NCBI RefSeq assembly: GCF_003201565.1
Contig: NZ_QJJP01000005.1
Location: forward strand, 1 to 64,000
DNA from: Nitrosomonas sp. Nm84
Lineage (GTDB): Bacteria; Pseudomonadota; Gammaproteobacteria; Burkholderiales; Nitrosomonadaceae
DNA length: 64,000 nucleotides
Direction: 5' to 3'
In this document: positions 8,740 to 19,815 of the stretch, in pieces
Numbering within the stretch: position 1 is the first letter of the stretch
Layout of the letters: each line of letters opens with the position of its first letter
The notes under the pieces: model-generated
What the model was told of the DNA's origin: nothing
Databases searched by the model: none
What the model saw: only the letters and a program-made list of their open reading frames with translations
Position numbers and translations under genes: made by a program

Positions 8740-9669
8740 ATGCGTAGCCAAATATCAGCGACAAACTTCTTGAAACTCTTATTTAGAGAATTTGCTATCC
8801 AAGCTAATGGTGCAATTATCTTAGCTGCAACGCTCTTTATTTTTATCATCGACTTAAATCTGCCGCTGGGTATTGCGGCTGGCGCGCCTTACGTATTGGT
8901 TGTATTTGCCAGCTTATGGGTCAGTGGCGTGCAATTTACCTATTTAATTGCTACTCTGGGCATAATATTTGCCATAGCTGATTTCTTCTTATCATCCAAC
9001 ATTGCCGCACCGATGCATATCGTTCTCATTAATCGTGGACTTACTCTACTATTAATCATTTGCACCGCGATTATGATCACCAAGATCAAAAAGGCAAACA
9101 TTGATATGTCTGCCATCATGACGCAAATATTTATTGATCCCATTACCGGTTATAAGAACAGATATGCCTTTGAAACCGAACTGGATACTGAAATATTGCG
9201 CAGCAAGCGATATAGTCGGAATTTGTCTATCGCCATTATTGATATTGATCTTTTTAAGCTATTTTGTGACAACTATGACTACAGAAACAAGAACGATTAT
9301 ATAAAAAGAATTTCCCAGGAGATTAAATCCAATATCAGGATAACAGATCTTTTCTACCGCATTGATATCAACGTATTCGCTATCTTGTTTCCTGAAACGG
9401 ATTTAGCCGAGGCAAAAAAAGTCTGCGAGGCCATTCGAAAAAAAGTTTCTACCCGATTGGATAAAAGCACAGAAAATAAAATTATAGTCAGCATAGGCAT
9501 TGCCATACTTGATGGTGCTGATAACAAAATAGATTTATGTAAGCGTGCAGAAGAAGCATTATTTATTTCAAAACGTAACGAAGGAAATCTGGTTTCCACA
9601 TTGCCTGAAGTTATTAATAAAGATAAGCCACATATCGCAGCAATTTTATCACGTTCAAGATCTGATTGA
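8740..9669 (+). CDS. Membrane protein with a degenerate GGDEF domain
   Basis: The 309-residue product has four to five N-terminal membrane segments (about residues 20-115) and a diguanylate-cyclase-like domain (about 130-295). The fold markers are present: DPITGYKNRYAF at the start and an SIGIA segment with KRAEEALFISKR at the end. The catalytic loop is gone: the signature G-G-D-E-F position reads R-IDINV-FAI, and the metal/substrate helix reads DLFKLFCDNY without the usual ND..GH..GD residues. It therefore should not make c-di-GMP and may act as a receptor or partner. No strong ribosome binding site precedes the chosen ATG, so a later start is possible. Confidence 0.75.
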   Translation: MRSQISATNFLKLLFREFAIQANGAIILAATLFIFIIDLNLPLGIAAGAPYVLVVFASLWVSGVQFTYLIATLGIIFAIADFFLSSNIAAPMHIVLINRGLTLLLIICTAIMITKIKKANIDMSAIMTQIFIDPITGYKNRYAFETELDTEILRSKRYSRNLSIAIIDIDLFKLFCDNYDYRNKNDYIKRISQEIKSNIRITDLFYRIDINVFAILFPETDLAEAKKVCEAIRKKVSTRLDKSTENKIIVSIGIAILDGADNKIDLCKRAEEALFISKRNEGNLVSTLPEVINKDKPHIAAILSRSRSD

Positions 9670-9855
9670 TTTAATTACGATCTTACCTGAGAAAACGCCA
9701 TTTTCTTAGCTAAACAAACACGAATACTGCAGTATCCCGTCACACGCAAGCACAATAATAAAATGCATGTACGATGCATTAAAGAAATTATCTCCGATTC
9801 TCTTATATAATTCAGTGTATCCAATCAGACAAAACGGTAAGTTTCTGAGATACCT

Positions 9856-12156
9856 ATGAATTTAATGAATAAGCCAATGGCCAAGAAATCAAGTGGCCAA
9901 TCATTCTCACCTAAAGTAGCCCGACTGTTGCGCGAATCTGTCTGCCTAGTTTTAACCGGGGCCGCACTCTATCTGATATTGATATTTTTTAGCTACGACC
10001 GCGACGATGCCGGTTGGTCGCATAGCGGAGATCTTAATCCAATTCAGAATGCGGGCGGGCATGCCGGCGCTTGGTTAGCAGACTTACTCTTGTTCTTATT
10101 CGGAGCATCTGCCTGGTGGTGGGTCGCATTCTTTCTTTCAGCAGTAGCCTGGAGTTACCGACGTATTGACATTGCCGGAATTTTTGATCGACATTCCCTG
10201 CTACTGACCGCAGGAGGGTTTCTATTACTACTGTCAGCTAGCAGCGGTCTTGAATCACTGCGGTTTCATACCATCAGTATCTCCCTGCCATTGATGCCGG
10301 GCGGCATGTTGGGAGATGCGATCAGCTACCATCTCTCGAAGATACTGGGCTTTACTGGCGCAACACTGACACTATTAATATTCATCGCCATCGGCTTCAG
10401 TCAATTCACAGGGTTATCATGGGTACGTTTTGTTGAGAAAATCGGTGAAAATATTGAGACTTTCCTATTCTTTATGAAAGAAACATGGGAAACACGGCAA
10501 GATAAATTCGCAGGAATTATCGCATCGCGCGTACGTGAAGAAATCGTTGAAAGCGAGAAAAAACGCATCGAGGAAATGCCGCAGTTGCATATTGAGTTGC
10601 CGACCACGACCATTATCAAATCTCAGCGCATTATCAAAGAAAAACAAACACCCTTATTCTCTGACCTGCCCGATTCACCTCTGCCGCCTTTACACCTATT
10701 GGATGAACCGGAAAAAGATTTTGAAGTGTTATCCAAGGAAACGCTTGAATTCACATCGCGCCTGATCGAGCGTAAACTCAAGGAATTCGGCGTCGACGTC
10801 AAAGTAGTCGCCGCCTTCCCCGGTCCTGTGATTACGCGCTATGAAATCGAACCGGCAGTGGGCGTCAAAGGCAATCAAGTAATCAATCTCGTTAAGGATT
10901 TGGCACGCGCGTTATCGGTCGCCAGTATCCGGGTAGTCGAAACCATTCCGGGGAAAACCAGCATGGGACTCGAGCTGCCGAATCCCAAACGACAAGTTGT
11001 CCGCTTACAGGAAATCCTCAGTTCACAAGCCTATGCCGATTCCGCCTCCCCGCTCACCATTGCGCTGGGTAAAGATATCAGCGGTCGCCCGATTGTGTCC
11101 GATCTGGCAAAAATGCCTCACGCGCTGGTGGCCGGAACCACCGGTTCGGGAAAATCCGTCGCGATTAATGCCGTTATTTTGAGCCTCATCTATAAAGCTA
11201 CTCCCGAACAAACTCGTCTCATTTTGATTGATCCAAAAATGCTGGAATTATCTGTGTACGAAGGTATTCCGCATCTGCTCACACCGGTTGTCACCGATAT
11301 GCGCGAGGCCGCCAGTGCTTTACGCTGGTGTGTCGCGGAAATGGAGCGCCGCTACAAATTGATGTCGGCACTCGGCGTACGTAATCTCGGCGGCTACAAT
11401 CAAAAAATACAAGAAGCGATCAAAAAAGAAGAGCCGGTGGTCAATCCATTCAGCCCGCCTGAAGAACCACCGGAATACCTAGAAGAACTACCGCTCATCG
11501 TCGTGGTAATTGATGAACTCGCCGATTTGATGATGGTTGTGGGTAAAAAAGTTGAACATTTGATTGCCCGATTGGCGCAAAAAGCACGCGCATCCGGCAT
11601 CCACCTATTATTGGCGACACAACGCCCGTCGGTCGATGTAATTACCGGTCTGATTAAAGCGAACATTCCAACCCGCATCGCCTTTCAAGTGTCCAGCAAG
11701 ATTGATTCGCGCACCATTCTCGATCAAATGGGTGCCGAAGCCTTGCTCGGCCAGGGTGACATGCTGTATTTGCCACCGGGTAGCGGTTACCCGCAACGCA
11801 TTCATGGTGCTTTTGTGGCGGATCACGAGGTCCACAAAGTCGTTGAATACCTCAAAGAACATGGCGAGCCTTGCTATATCGAAGAAATTCTGAGAATTGA
11901 TGACGAAGAAAATGACGCCGGTAGCACGCTCGAAATAAAAAAATCGACGGAAGGTGAAGCCGATCCGCTCTACGATGAAGCCGTCGCTATCGTCGTCAAA
12001 ACCCGCCGAGCTTCGATCTCTTTGGTGCAAAGAAATTTACGTATCGGCTATAATCGCGCAGCACGGCTGATTGAAGAAATGGAACGTGCCGGTTTGGTTT
12101 CATCCATGCAAAGTAACGGTAACCGGGAAGTATTGGCGCCGTCACGCAGTGAATGA
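9856..12156 (+). CDS. ftsK: DNA translocase FtsK
   Basis: The 766-residue protein has four N-terminal membrane segments (about residues 33-190), a short linker, and the FtsK/SpoIIIE motor (about 290-640) with Walker [14 protein letters not shown] and Walker [16 protein letters not shown]-terminal gamma winged-helix domain ([20 protein letters not shown]) reads KOPS sites. It anchors at the septum and pumps chromosome termini apart during division, activating XerCD. The short linker is typical of beta-proteobacterial FtsK. lolA, rarA and serS follow in the same direction, which is a common order in this class. Confidence 0.95.
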   Translation: MNLMNKPMAKKSSGQSFSPKVARLLRESVCLVLTGAALYLILIFFSYDRDDAGWSHSGDLNPIQNAGGHAGAWLADLLLFLFGASAWWWVAFFLSAVAWSYRRIDIAGIFDRHSLLLTAGGFLLLLSASSGLESLRFHTISISLPLMPGGMLGDAISYHLSKILGFTGATLTLLIFIAIGFSQFTGLSWVRFVEKIGENIETFLFFMKETWETRQDKFAGIIASRVREEIVESEKKRIEEMPQLHIELPTTTIIKSQRIIKEKQTPLFSDLPDSPLPPLHLLDEPEKDFEVLSKETLEFTSRLIERKLKEFGVDVKVVAAFPGPVITRYEIEPAVGVKGNQVINLVKDLARALSVASIRVVETIPGKTSMGLELPNPKRQVVRLQEILSSQAYADSASPLTIALGKDISGRPIVSDLAKMPHALVAGTTGSGKSVAINAVILSLIYKATPEQTRLILIDPKMLELSVYEGIPHLLTPVVTDMREAASALRWCVAEMERRYKLMSALGVRNLGGYNQKIQEAIKKEEPVVNPFSPPEEPPEYLEELPLIVVVIDELADLMMVVGKKVEHLIARLAQKARASGIHLLLATQRPSVDVITGLIKANIPTRIAFQVSSKIDSRTILDQMGAEALLGQGDMLYLPPGSGYPQRIHGAFVADHEVHKVVEYLKEHGEPCYIEEILRIDDEENDAGSTLEIKKSTEGEADPLYDEAVAIVVKTRRASISLVQRNLRIGYNRAARLIEEMERAGLVSSMQSNGNREVLAPSRSE

Positions 12157-12219
12157 TCAGATTCCCGGACCAGATTTGCCATGCGTAGCACATCACGACA
12201 ACTTCACAACAGGAACATT

Positions 12220-12846
12220 ATGGTTCGTTCAAGCTGTGCCATTCTTTTGTTATGCCTCGGCAGCCTGATATCGGTAGGGATTGAAGCGGCTGCCATCGAT
12301 AGTCTCAAAGCCTTTATTCAGGAAACCCGCACGGTACGCGCCAACTTTTCACAAACGCTGTATGACAAGAATGCCCGCACCCTGCAAGAATCAAACGGCA
12401 CCATGCAATTCGAGCGTCCGGAGAAATTCCGCTGGACCTATGAAAAACCCTATGAGCAGCTGATCGTCGGCGATGGTACGCAGGTCTGGTTTTATGATCG
12501 CGACCTCAATCAAGTCACCATCCGTCAATTCAACATCGCCATTGGCAGCAGCCCGGCTGCGCTACTCGCCGGCAGCAGCACCATCGAAGACAATTTCGTG
12601 CTGACGGAACTGGGTCTGCAAAACGAAATCGAGTGGCTTGAAGCCATCCCAAAAAACAAAGAAAGCACCTTCGAATTCATCCAGATGGGATTCTCACCGG
12701 AAGGCGCACTTAAAATCATGGCCTTGCGCGATAGTTTCGGCCAAACCACCGTATTGTCGTTCTCAGATCTGGACAAAAATCCCGCACTACCTGCTGATTT
12801 ATTCAAATTCATACCTCCCGACAAGGCGGATGTCATCAGTGAATGA
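12220..12846 (+). CDS. lolA: Outer-membrane lipoprotein carrier LolA
   Basis: LolA shuttles lipoproteins released by LolCDE across the periplasm to LolB. The product is 208 residues from the ATG at 12220, which has CAGGAAC just upstream and gives a clean signal peptide (SCAILLLCLGSLISVGIEAAA). An in-frame ATG at 12181 would add 13 residues and is less likely. Family segments seen are the VRANFSQTLYD start, RPEKFRWTYEKPYEQLIVGDG and QVWFYDRDLNQVT. The 3' end overlaps rarA by 17 bases. Confidence 0.92.
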   Translation: MVRSSCAILLLCLGSLISVGIEAAAIDSLKAFIQETRTVRANFSQTLYDKNARTLQESNGTMQFERPEKFRWTYEKPYEQLIVGDGTQVWFYDRDLNQVTIRQFNIAIGSSPAALLAGSSTIEDNFVLTELGLQNEIEWLEAIPKNKESTFEFIQMGFSPEGALKIMALRDSFGQTTVLSFSDLDKNPALPADLFKFIPPDKADVISE

Positions 12847-14158
12847 TCCTGGTCTGTTTTCATCCAACCAGCCCAAAGTGCCATTGGCAGAACAATTACG
12901 CCCCAAGCATCTGAACGATGTTATCGGGCAAAGCCACCTGCTGGGCACCGGAAAACCGCTACGATTGGCGTTTGAATCGGGCAAACCGCATTCGATGATT
13001 TTATGGGGTCCACCAGGAACGGGTAAAACCACGCTGGCGCGCCTCATGTCAACCGAGTTCAACAGCGAATTCATCGCCTTATCCGCGGTGCTGTCAGGCA
13101 TCAAAGATATTCGCAATGCGATTGAGCAGGCCCAATTGGTTTTGCAGCAAAGCGGACGACATACCATTCTTTTTGTTGACGAAGTGCATCGTTTCAACAA
13201 ATCGCAACAAGATGCCTTCTTGCCGTATGTCGAACAAGGCTTGATCACTTTCATCGGCGCCACCACCGAGAATCCCTCGTTTGAAGTCAATAATGCATTG
13301 CTGTCACGCGCTCAGGTATATATTCTCACCGCTTTGTCGGAACAAGAGTTATCCCGGTTATTCGAACGCGCACAAAAACTGGCATTGGATAATCTGCAAT
13401 TTTCAGATGAAGCACGGCAACTATTGATCGAATTCTCCGATGGCGATGCCAGACGTCTATTGAACCTGCTGGAGCAAATCAGCACCGCAGCTGAAACCGG
13501 GACAATGCCACAAATCAGCAAAGACACCGTCCTCAATGCCTTGTCACGCAATGCTCGCAACTTTGACAAAGGTGGTGACGCGTTCTATGACCAGATATCC
13601 GCCTTGCACAAATCCGTGCGCGGCTCTTCGCCCGATGCGACACTCTACTGGCTGTGCCGCATGCTGGATGGCGGCGCCGATGCACTATATATCGGCCGGC
13701 GCTTGATTCGCATGGCGACTGAGGATATTGGTCTGGCCGATCCGCGCGCTTTGCGTTTGACGTTGGATGCCTGTGAAACCTATGAGCGACTGGGCAGCCC
13801 GGAAGGCGAACTGGCACTGGCTCAAGCTGCTTTGTATCTGGCCTGTGCGCCGAAAAGCAACGCCGCTTATCTGGCCTACAACAAAGCACGTTCCTTTGTG
13901 ACACATGACAAGTCACGCCGTGTTCCCATCCACTTGCGCAATGCCCCCACGCAGTTGATGAAAGATATCGGCTATGGAGACGCTTACCGCTACGCGCATG
14001 ATTGCCCGGAAGCCTATGCAGCGGGAGAAAATTATTTCCCGGATGACATGCCTGACGTCAGTTTTTATCAGCCGACGGCTTACGGATTGGAACAGAAAAT
14101 CAAGGAAAAACTGACTTATTTTCGCAACTTGGACAAACAAGCCAAGCATAAAATATAA
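12830..14158 (+). CDS. rarA: Replication-associated recombination protein A (RarA/MgsA)
   Basis: This AAA+ ATPase acts at stalled replication forks and is related to clamp-loader subunits. The ATG at 12830, preceded by AAGGCGG, gives 442 residues; the open frame extends 64 codons upstream, but that part lies inside lolA and looks unlike the family. Walker A GPPGTGKTTLARL, Walker B ILFVDEVHRFNK, a sensor 1 IGATTENP and a C-terminal MgsA tetramerisation domain ending in YFPD are present. It overlaps lolA by 17 bases, suggesting coupling. Confidence 0.93.
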   Translation: MSSVNDPGLFSSNQPKVPLAEQLRPKHLNDVIGQSHLLGTGKPLRLAFESGKPHSMILWGPPGTGKTTLARLMSTEFNSEFIALSAVLSGIKDIRNAIEQAQLVLQQSGRHTILFVDEVHRFNKSQQDAFLPYVEQGLITFIGATTENPSFEVNNALLSRAQVYILTALSEQELSRLFERAQKLALDNLQFSDEARQLLIEFSDGDARRLLNLLEQISTAAETGTMPQISKDTVLNALSRNARNFDKGGDAFYDQISALHKSVRGSSPDATLYWLCRMLDGGADALYIGRRLIRMATEDIGLADPRALRLTLDACETYERLGSPEGELALAQAALYLACAPKSNAAYLAYNKARSFVTHDKSRRVPIHLRNAPTQLMKDIGYGDAYRYAHDCPEAYAAGENYFPDDMPDVSFYQPTAYGLEQKIKEKLTYFRNLDKQAKHKI

Positions 14159-15511
<1,353 letters not shown>

Positions 15512-15551
15512 AAAATAAAACATTTCTTATTACTTTATAGGGCCGATCATC

Positions 15552-16238
15552 ATGCAGAATGTAAATACCAGCAAATCAGGCAACAACAGCGATATTGAAA
15601 CACTGGAAGCTGAAATTCGTGAGGCGGTCGCGCAGGGTTCGCATGTTCAGGAAACCGTCCATCGCCTGACGCTGAAAGCGATGAATGCGCAACACATCGA
15701 TCTGGAATCCTTGCAACGGATTATCATCGCCGTTATGCAAGGTGTACACGACGGGGCAGAACAGCGATTACAACAAGTAGCCAACCAGACTCTGGCAGCA
15801 AAATCACAAATCACCGAAGCCATCTCTGGATTGGATTCAGCATTAGCAGGTTTTGCCGAAGCCTCCAAACTCGCCGTTGAGGAAGCCGCAGGGCAGGCCA
15901 AAAAATTCTCTGAAAAGGAGTTGACTCGTACCCGTTCCGACTTGGAAAGTTTGGAAAGCTTATTCCTGGATACACTGCACCATACCGCCACAACCGCGCA
16001 AGGATTGATTGCCGATATTCTGCACGATCTCAGTCGTCATGCCCAAAATAACGGCACCGCCGTCGGTTCACAGTTGCAGGAAACATTAGCCACTTTTACG
16101 CAGCAAATCGCCTCGGTTGGTCACGCGCAAATGGAAACGGGCGCCACCCTGGCACATACGACGGCTGATTTTGTCAGCAAAATTGCAAGCGGCGTTTTGG
16201 CAGGAATCAACGATCAGGCAAAAAACGGCAAGCACTGA
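15552..16238 (+). CDS. Helical protein of unknown function (DUF6781-like)
   Basis: The 228-residue soluble protein is almost entirely predicted helix, rich in Ala, Gln, Thr and Glu, with heptad-like spacing and no membrane segment or signal peptide. It resembles small helical proteins annotated as DUF6781 in beta-proteobacteria, and in overall look also phasins and apolipoprotein-like proteins; I cannot decide between these from sequence. It follows serS by 40 bases and is closed by a strong hairpin at 16296. Confidence 0.6.
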   Translation: MQNVNTSKSGNNSDIETLEAEIREAVAQGSHVQETVHRLTLKAMNAQHIDLESLQRIIIAVMQGVHDGAEQRLQQVANQTLAAKSQITEAISGLDSALAGFAEASKLAVEEAAGQAKKFSEKELTRTRSDLESLESLFLDTLHHTATTAQGLIADILHDLSRHAQNNGTAVGSQLQETLATFTQQIASVGHAQMETGATLAHTTADFVSKIASGVLAGINDQAKNGKH

Positions 16239-16295
16239 GTCGTTTGAACTTCGCAGGCCGTTGAAAAACGTTTCTGAAACGCCGATACGGAGGTG

Positions 16296-16328
16296 AAAAC
16301 AGGCGGATGAGCATGTTACGCCTGTTTT
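16296..16328. terminator. Bidirectional terminator between the helical protein and rdgC
   Basis: AAAACAGGCG and CGCCTGTTTT form a 10-bp stem around a 13-base loop. The A-run on one side and T-run on the other let it serve both the plus-strand gene ending at 16238 and rdgC, which ends at 16369 on the minus strand. Confidence 0.75.
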
Positions 16329-16368
16329 AATCATCACCTCCGCAGCACAGATCGTTTCTCTTTGCCTG

Positions 16369-17256
16369 TTAATCGCGGTCTTCACCACCCAGAGCATCGA
16401 TCATATCGGTGATCAGTTGGCTCAATTCGCCGGTCATGATAGCGAAATCGCTGGCAAACAGTTCTTCCGTGCTCTCAGTAGGCTCTTTCAGGATATCTTG
16501 GGGTGCAATGCGCCGCAGCTGAAGATTGTCATGCAAAACAAATGAAATTTTGCTATTCCAGGTCATCGCGAGCTTGGTCACTTTCTTTCCTGCGCGGATA
16601 TGCCGCGCCGTTTCATCGGCATCCAGCACATGATGGGTATATTTGACGGTCGCCTTCTCATCGTTCATGCCTTGTAGTTCACAATCACGATCAATGGTAA
16701 AGATGGATGGCAAATCGTCGCCTGAGAGCCATCGCGTCATCGCTGACGAAGGCGAAATTTTTGTTTCCAGCGGTGCCAGCGTAAAACCATGCACCGATTT
16801 AATCAAAGCTTCAACGAATTCTTCGGCCTTACTGGCACTCGTCGTATCTATAATCAACCGATTCTTCACCGCATCGATCCAGGCATAGGTTTTGTGGCAT
16901 TGTGTAAAGGCGCGCGGCAATAGCTCGATGATCGTCGCTTCCTTAATATCGCGAGTTTGTTTTTTACCCGGCTTATAGCCTTGCATTTGCTCGATTTGCG
17001 TGATGCGGGTTTTAGCGTGCTGATTAATCACCCCGGCCGGCAATAATTTCTTCTCCACCCCCAAAGCAATCAACCATTGCTGGCCATACGCATGCACAAA
17101 ATTCTGTTGTTCCTCGCGCGGCACAACCCAGCCGCGGCTTTGCATCTCCATTTGCATGCATTGTTGCAAGGTGTGCTGTGAAAGTGCTTCTTCGAGACTA
17201 TTCAATGTTATATTCCCGCTGGTGATGCGATAAGCTTGTAAATTTCTGAACCACAT
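16369..17256 (-). CDS. rdgC: Recombination-associated protein RdgC
   Basis: The 295-residue protein opens with MWFRNLQAYR, the characteristic RdgC start, and has the conserved LPRAFT and KKVTKLAMTWN segments. RdgC forms a ring dimer around double-stranded DNA, does not depend on sequence, and restrains RecA-driven recombination; in Neisseria it also helps pilin variation. Length is normal (about 300). It is a single gene ending at a shared terminator. Confidence 0.93.
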   Translation of the reverse strand: MWFRNLQAYRITSGNITLNSLEEALSQHTLQQCMQMEMQSRGWVVPREEQQNFVHAYGQQWLIALGVEKKLLPAGVINQHAKTRITQIEQMQGYKPGKKQTRDIKEATIIELLPRAFTQCHKTYAWIDAVKNRLIIDTTSASKAEEFVEALIKSVHGFTLAPLETKISPSSAMTRWLSGDDLPSIFTIDRDCELQGMNDEKATVKYTHHVLDADETARHIRAGKKVTKLAMTWNSKISFVLHDNLQLRRIAPQDILKEPTESTEELFASDFAIMTGELSQLITDMIDALGGEDRD

Positions 17257-17302
17257 AATTTTACTCGATTAACTGATTGATTTATTTTGCAATCATGATT
17301 GT

Positions 17303-17641
17303 ATGAAAAAGCTTTACTCTGCCAACAATCTGATGGAAGCGCAGATAGTACTTGATCTGCTTGAACACGCCTATATCCCGGCACAAATTTTTAATCAGCA
17401 CGCACAAGGCGTAACCGGTGAAATTCCATTCACGCATGCGTATCCGGAAGTATGGGTGATGCGCGACGCAGACTACGAGCGCGGCAAACGCATCGTGCAA
17501 ACTTACGAAAATACCCCAGTTGCAACCGGCAACGTGCAATGCCCATCATGCGGCGAGGAAAATCCGGCTAATTTTCAGCTATGTTGGAAATGCGGCAGCG
17601 GTCTGGAAATCACTCGGTATCTCGATCACACGCACAAGTAA
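17303..17641 (+). CDS. DUF2007 protein with C-terminal zinc ribbon
   Basis: The 112-residue protein has an N-terminal DUF2007 domain (about residues 1-68: KKLYSANNLMEAQIVLDLLE at the start and PEVWVMRDADYERGKRIVQ), a small fold that resembles the GlnB-like ferredoxin fold. A zinc ribbon with CPSCGEEN and CWKCGSG follows (about 80-105). The role is unknown; a regulatory or protein-binding task is guessed from the fold. It is divergent from rdgC. Confidence 0.8.
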   Translation: MKKLYSANNLMEAQIVLDLLEHAYIPAQIFNQHAQGVTGEIPFTHAYPEVWVMRDADYERGKRIVQTYENTPVATGNVQCPSCGEENPANFQLCWKCGSGLEITRYLDHTHK

Positions 17642-18027
17642 TCACAACAATTCTACTGCACAGCCAGTAAATATTAGCGCATTCGCTTACTTGACTGCAC
17701 ACACGACAGCGCTGGCAATATAAAAGCATTTTTGTTGCTCATATCTATTATCTCAAGCGGTTATAAATAATCTTGGGATGAGTATGGCTTTTATCACATC
17801 GCCAATTATTCCAATTCCCTAGCATAGCCCATGCAATTAGTTGGTAAATGTATAGGGAAGAATTGATCGGATTCCACAACATCGCAAACTGACATATCTC
17901 TCTAAGAATATTAGGGAATTATCGATGTTAAGTGTACTTTTCGCGCACCAATTTGGAAACCTATTTTAATCAATGCTTCATCTGTGCTGACAGTTTTGTC
18001 AGCAGAAATCTTAAAAAGGAAATCAGT
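17642..18027. other. Intergenic region upstream of the haloperoxidase-type gene
   Basis: No convincing gene, hairpin or known operator is visible. An open frame reaches upstream of 18028 to 17932, but the first 32 codons look non-coding and lack a ribosome binding site. Promoter elements could not be picked with confidence. Confidence 0.4.
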
Positions 18028-19500
18028 ATGGATCACATCTTATATTGGAATAATGTCGCACTCGAGGCCAATCGCCGCGACTTCAGTAATGTACCTGGCA
18101 CCGATAATCCCAATCCTAAACCTGAACAGGGCGGCCCGACACTCAGTTCCCGTGCCTTGGCCATTGTACATTTGGCAATGTATGACGCGCATGCTGGTGT
18201 CATCAGCAATCCGGCCACGCTGCCACGCTACCTCGCTTCACCATCCGCACCGGTTGGTGGCGCCAGCGCGGCCGCATCAGTAGCAGCTGCAGCACATGCT
18301 TGCTTGAGCGCTTTGTACCCGCGCCAGAAGCATCATTTCGATGCAGCGCACCAAGCTGCAGGCCTATCCGGTGCGGGACTTGCTGAGGGTCATGGCTTCG
18401 GACTGGCCGTAGCTACAGCGATACTGGCCGACCGTGCCAAAGATCCAGGTGCAGGCGATGACGGCTATGCTGCTTCGATGCATCCCGGCGGCCACCGTCC
18501 CGACCCGGCCAATCCGAAGCAGGGTTTTCATGCACCTTTCTACGGCGCACGCAGCAAGGGTTTCGCAATCACGAAACGGCATGAGCTTGACAAACCACCT
18601 GCTCTTGGAAGTGGGGAGTATAACAAGGCACTTAAACAGGTTCGAGGCAAGGGCATTGCGCCTGAATGGATAGGCACACTGCCAGACCACCTCGAGAAAC
18701 GCACACCGGAAGAAACATTAATCGGCCTATACTGGGCCTACGACGGTCCACGCGAAATCGGAACACCACCACGTTTCTTCAACCAAATCATTCGCAAACT
18801 TGTGACAACTGCAATAAATCCGGCTACGGGCATGATCAACACCGTCGATGACAATGCGCGCTTATTCGCGTTCGTAAACGTGACGATGGGTGATGCCGGC
18901 ATTTTAGCTTGGGATCAGAAGTATATTCACGACTTCTGGCGACCAGTGCTGGGTATCCGTGAACACAGTGCTTCGATGGGACCTGCCGCACCCACACCTT
19001 CGCACGCCATCGGTGATGACTGCGATCCCTGCTGGCTGCCGCTGGGTGCCCCCGCAAGCAACAGCAACGATCGCAATTTCACGCCCCCGTTCCCGGCTTA
19101 CCCATCGGGACACGCTACCTTCGGAGCTGCTGCGCTGCATGTAACTCGGTTATTCTATGGTATTGCTCACAACAATCGCGCCACCGACAAGCTATTCAAG
19201 CGTTCCTTGGTTTCCGATGAACTCAACGGTATAACACACGACAATGCTGGTAATGTTCGATCGCGACATGCGCGACACTTTCCGGGTGGACTCTGGCAGA
19301 TGATCGTGGAGAATGGCTTTTCTCGCGTGTTCCTTGGCGTGCACTGGTCGTTTGATGCGTTCGCACTCGACAACGCCAACAAGCCCGATCTGACGCGCAA
19401 TATCGGCGGTGTGCCGCTGGGATTAGCAATTGCAGAAGATATTTTTGCTGCAGGTGGAGGCAAGGCGCCCGCTAAATCTTGTGTTGAACCACGACCCTAA
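18028..19500 (+). CDS. Vanadium-dependent haloperoxidase / PAP2-type phosphatase family protein
   Basis: The 490-residue protein has the vanadate/phosphate-binding residues of this superfamily: the Lys and Arg of QKYIHDFWRPV, the YPSGHAT motif and SRVFLGVHWSFDA near the C-terminus (Arg, His, Asp). Family members either oxidise halides with hydrogen peroxide or remove phosphate; the sequence alone cannot tell which. No signal peptide is seen, so it is probably cytoplasmic unless exported by another route. The ATG at 18028 is preceded by AAAAGGAAA. It has no operon partner, and its GC-rich codon use is somewhat higher than the flanks. Confidence 0.82.
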   Translation: MDHILYWNNVALEANRRDFSNVPGTDNPNPKPEQGGPTLSSRALAIVHLAMYDAHAGVISNPATLPRYLASPSAPVGGASAAASVAAAAHACLSALYPRQKHHFDAAHQAAGLSGAGLAEGHGFGLAVATAILADRAKDPGAGDDGYAASMHPGGHRPDPANPKQGFHAPFYGARSKGFAITKRHELDKPPALGSGEYNKALKQVRGKGIAPEWIGTLPDHLEKRTPEETLIGLYWAYDGPREIGTPPRFFNQIIRKLVTTAINPATGMINTVDDNARLFAFVNVTMGDAGILAWDQKYIHDFWRPVLGIREHSASMGPAAPTPSHAIGDDCDPCWLPLGAPASNSNDRNFTPPFPAYPSGHATFGAAALHVTRLFYGIAHNNRATDKLFKRSLVSDELNGITHDNAGNVRSRHARHFPGGLWQMIVENGFSRVFLGVHWSFDAFALDNANKPDLTRNIGGVPLGLAIAEDIFAAGGGKAPAKSCVEPRP

Positions 19501-19815
19501 CGAGATAGCATCAGAGGTATTTAGTAACACACGCAACACCGCTATCGCACACCTCTGATGTCGAATTTTGCTCTCATCTTTTGCAATGATAGCCAATCAC
19601 TGCAGAACGGAAGATACAAGAAAAATCGGAAAGAATCGACGACTCCCAACAATTTGTACAATAGATAGCTGATGTTGGGGTGTCTGTCGTTACTTAAATA
19701 AGAAAATTATGTGATTTTGCTAAGGTCTCTTGGTATGATCGTATGATCGATTGCGATCCAGCAACCACTTGGTTTACCATCCCCTATCTGCATTCAATCA
19801 CCCAAACACAATCTC
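19501..19815. other. Intergenic region with a hairpin and a 9-bp tandem repeat
   Basis: ATCAGAGGT at 19510-19518 pairs with ACCTCTGAT at 19551-19559 over a 32-base loop; without a T-run it is a weak terminator candidate for the haloperoxidase-type gene. Closer to tex, GTATGATC occurs twice 9 bases apart at about 19734-19750. No gene is seen. Confidence 0.4.

Noticed and set aside
12638-12829. A 64-codon N-terminal extension of rarA
   Set aside because: It lies wholly inside lolA in another frame, has basic low-complexity composition unlike RarA, and the ATG at 12830 has a ribosome binding site and the normal length.
17932-18027. A longer start for the haloperoxidase-type gene
   Set aside because: The extra 32 codons show no family similarity and no ribosome binding site; ATG 18028 has AAAAGGAAA.
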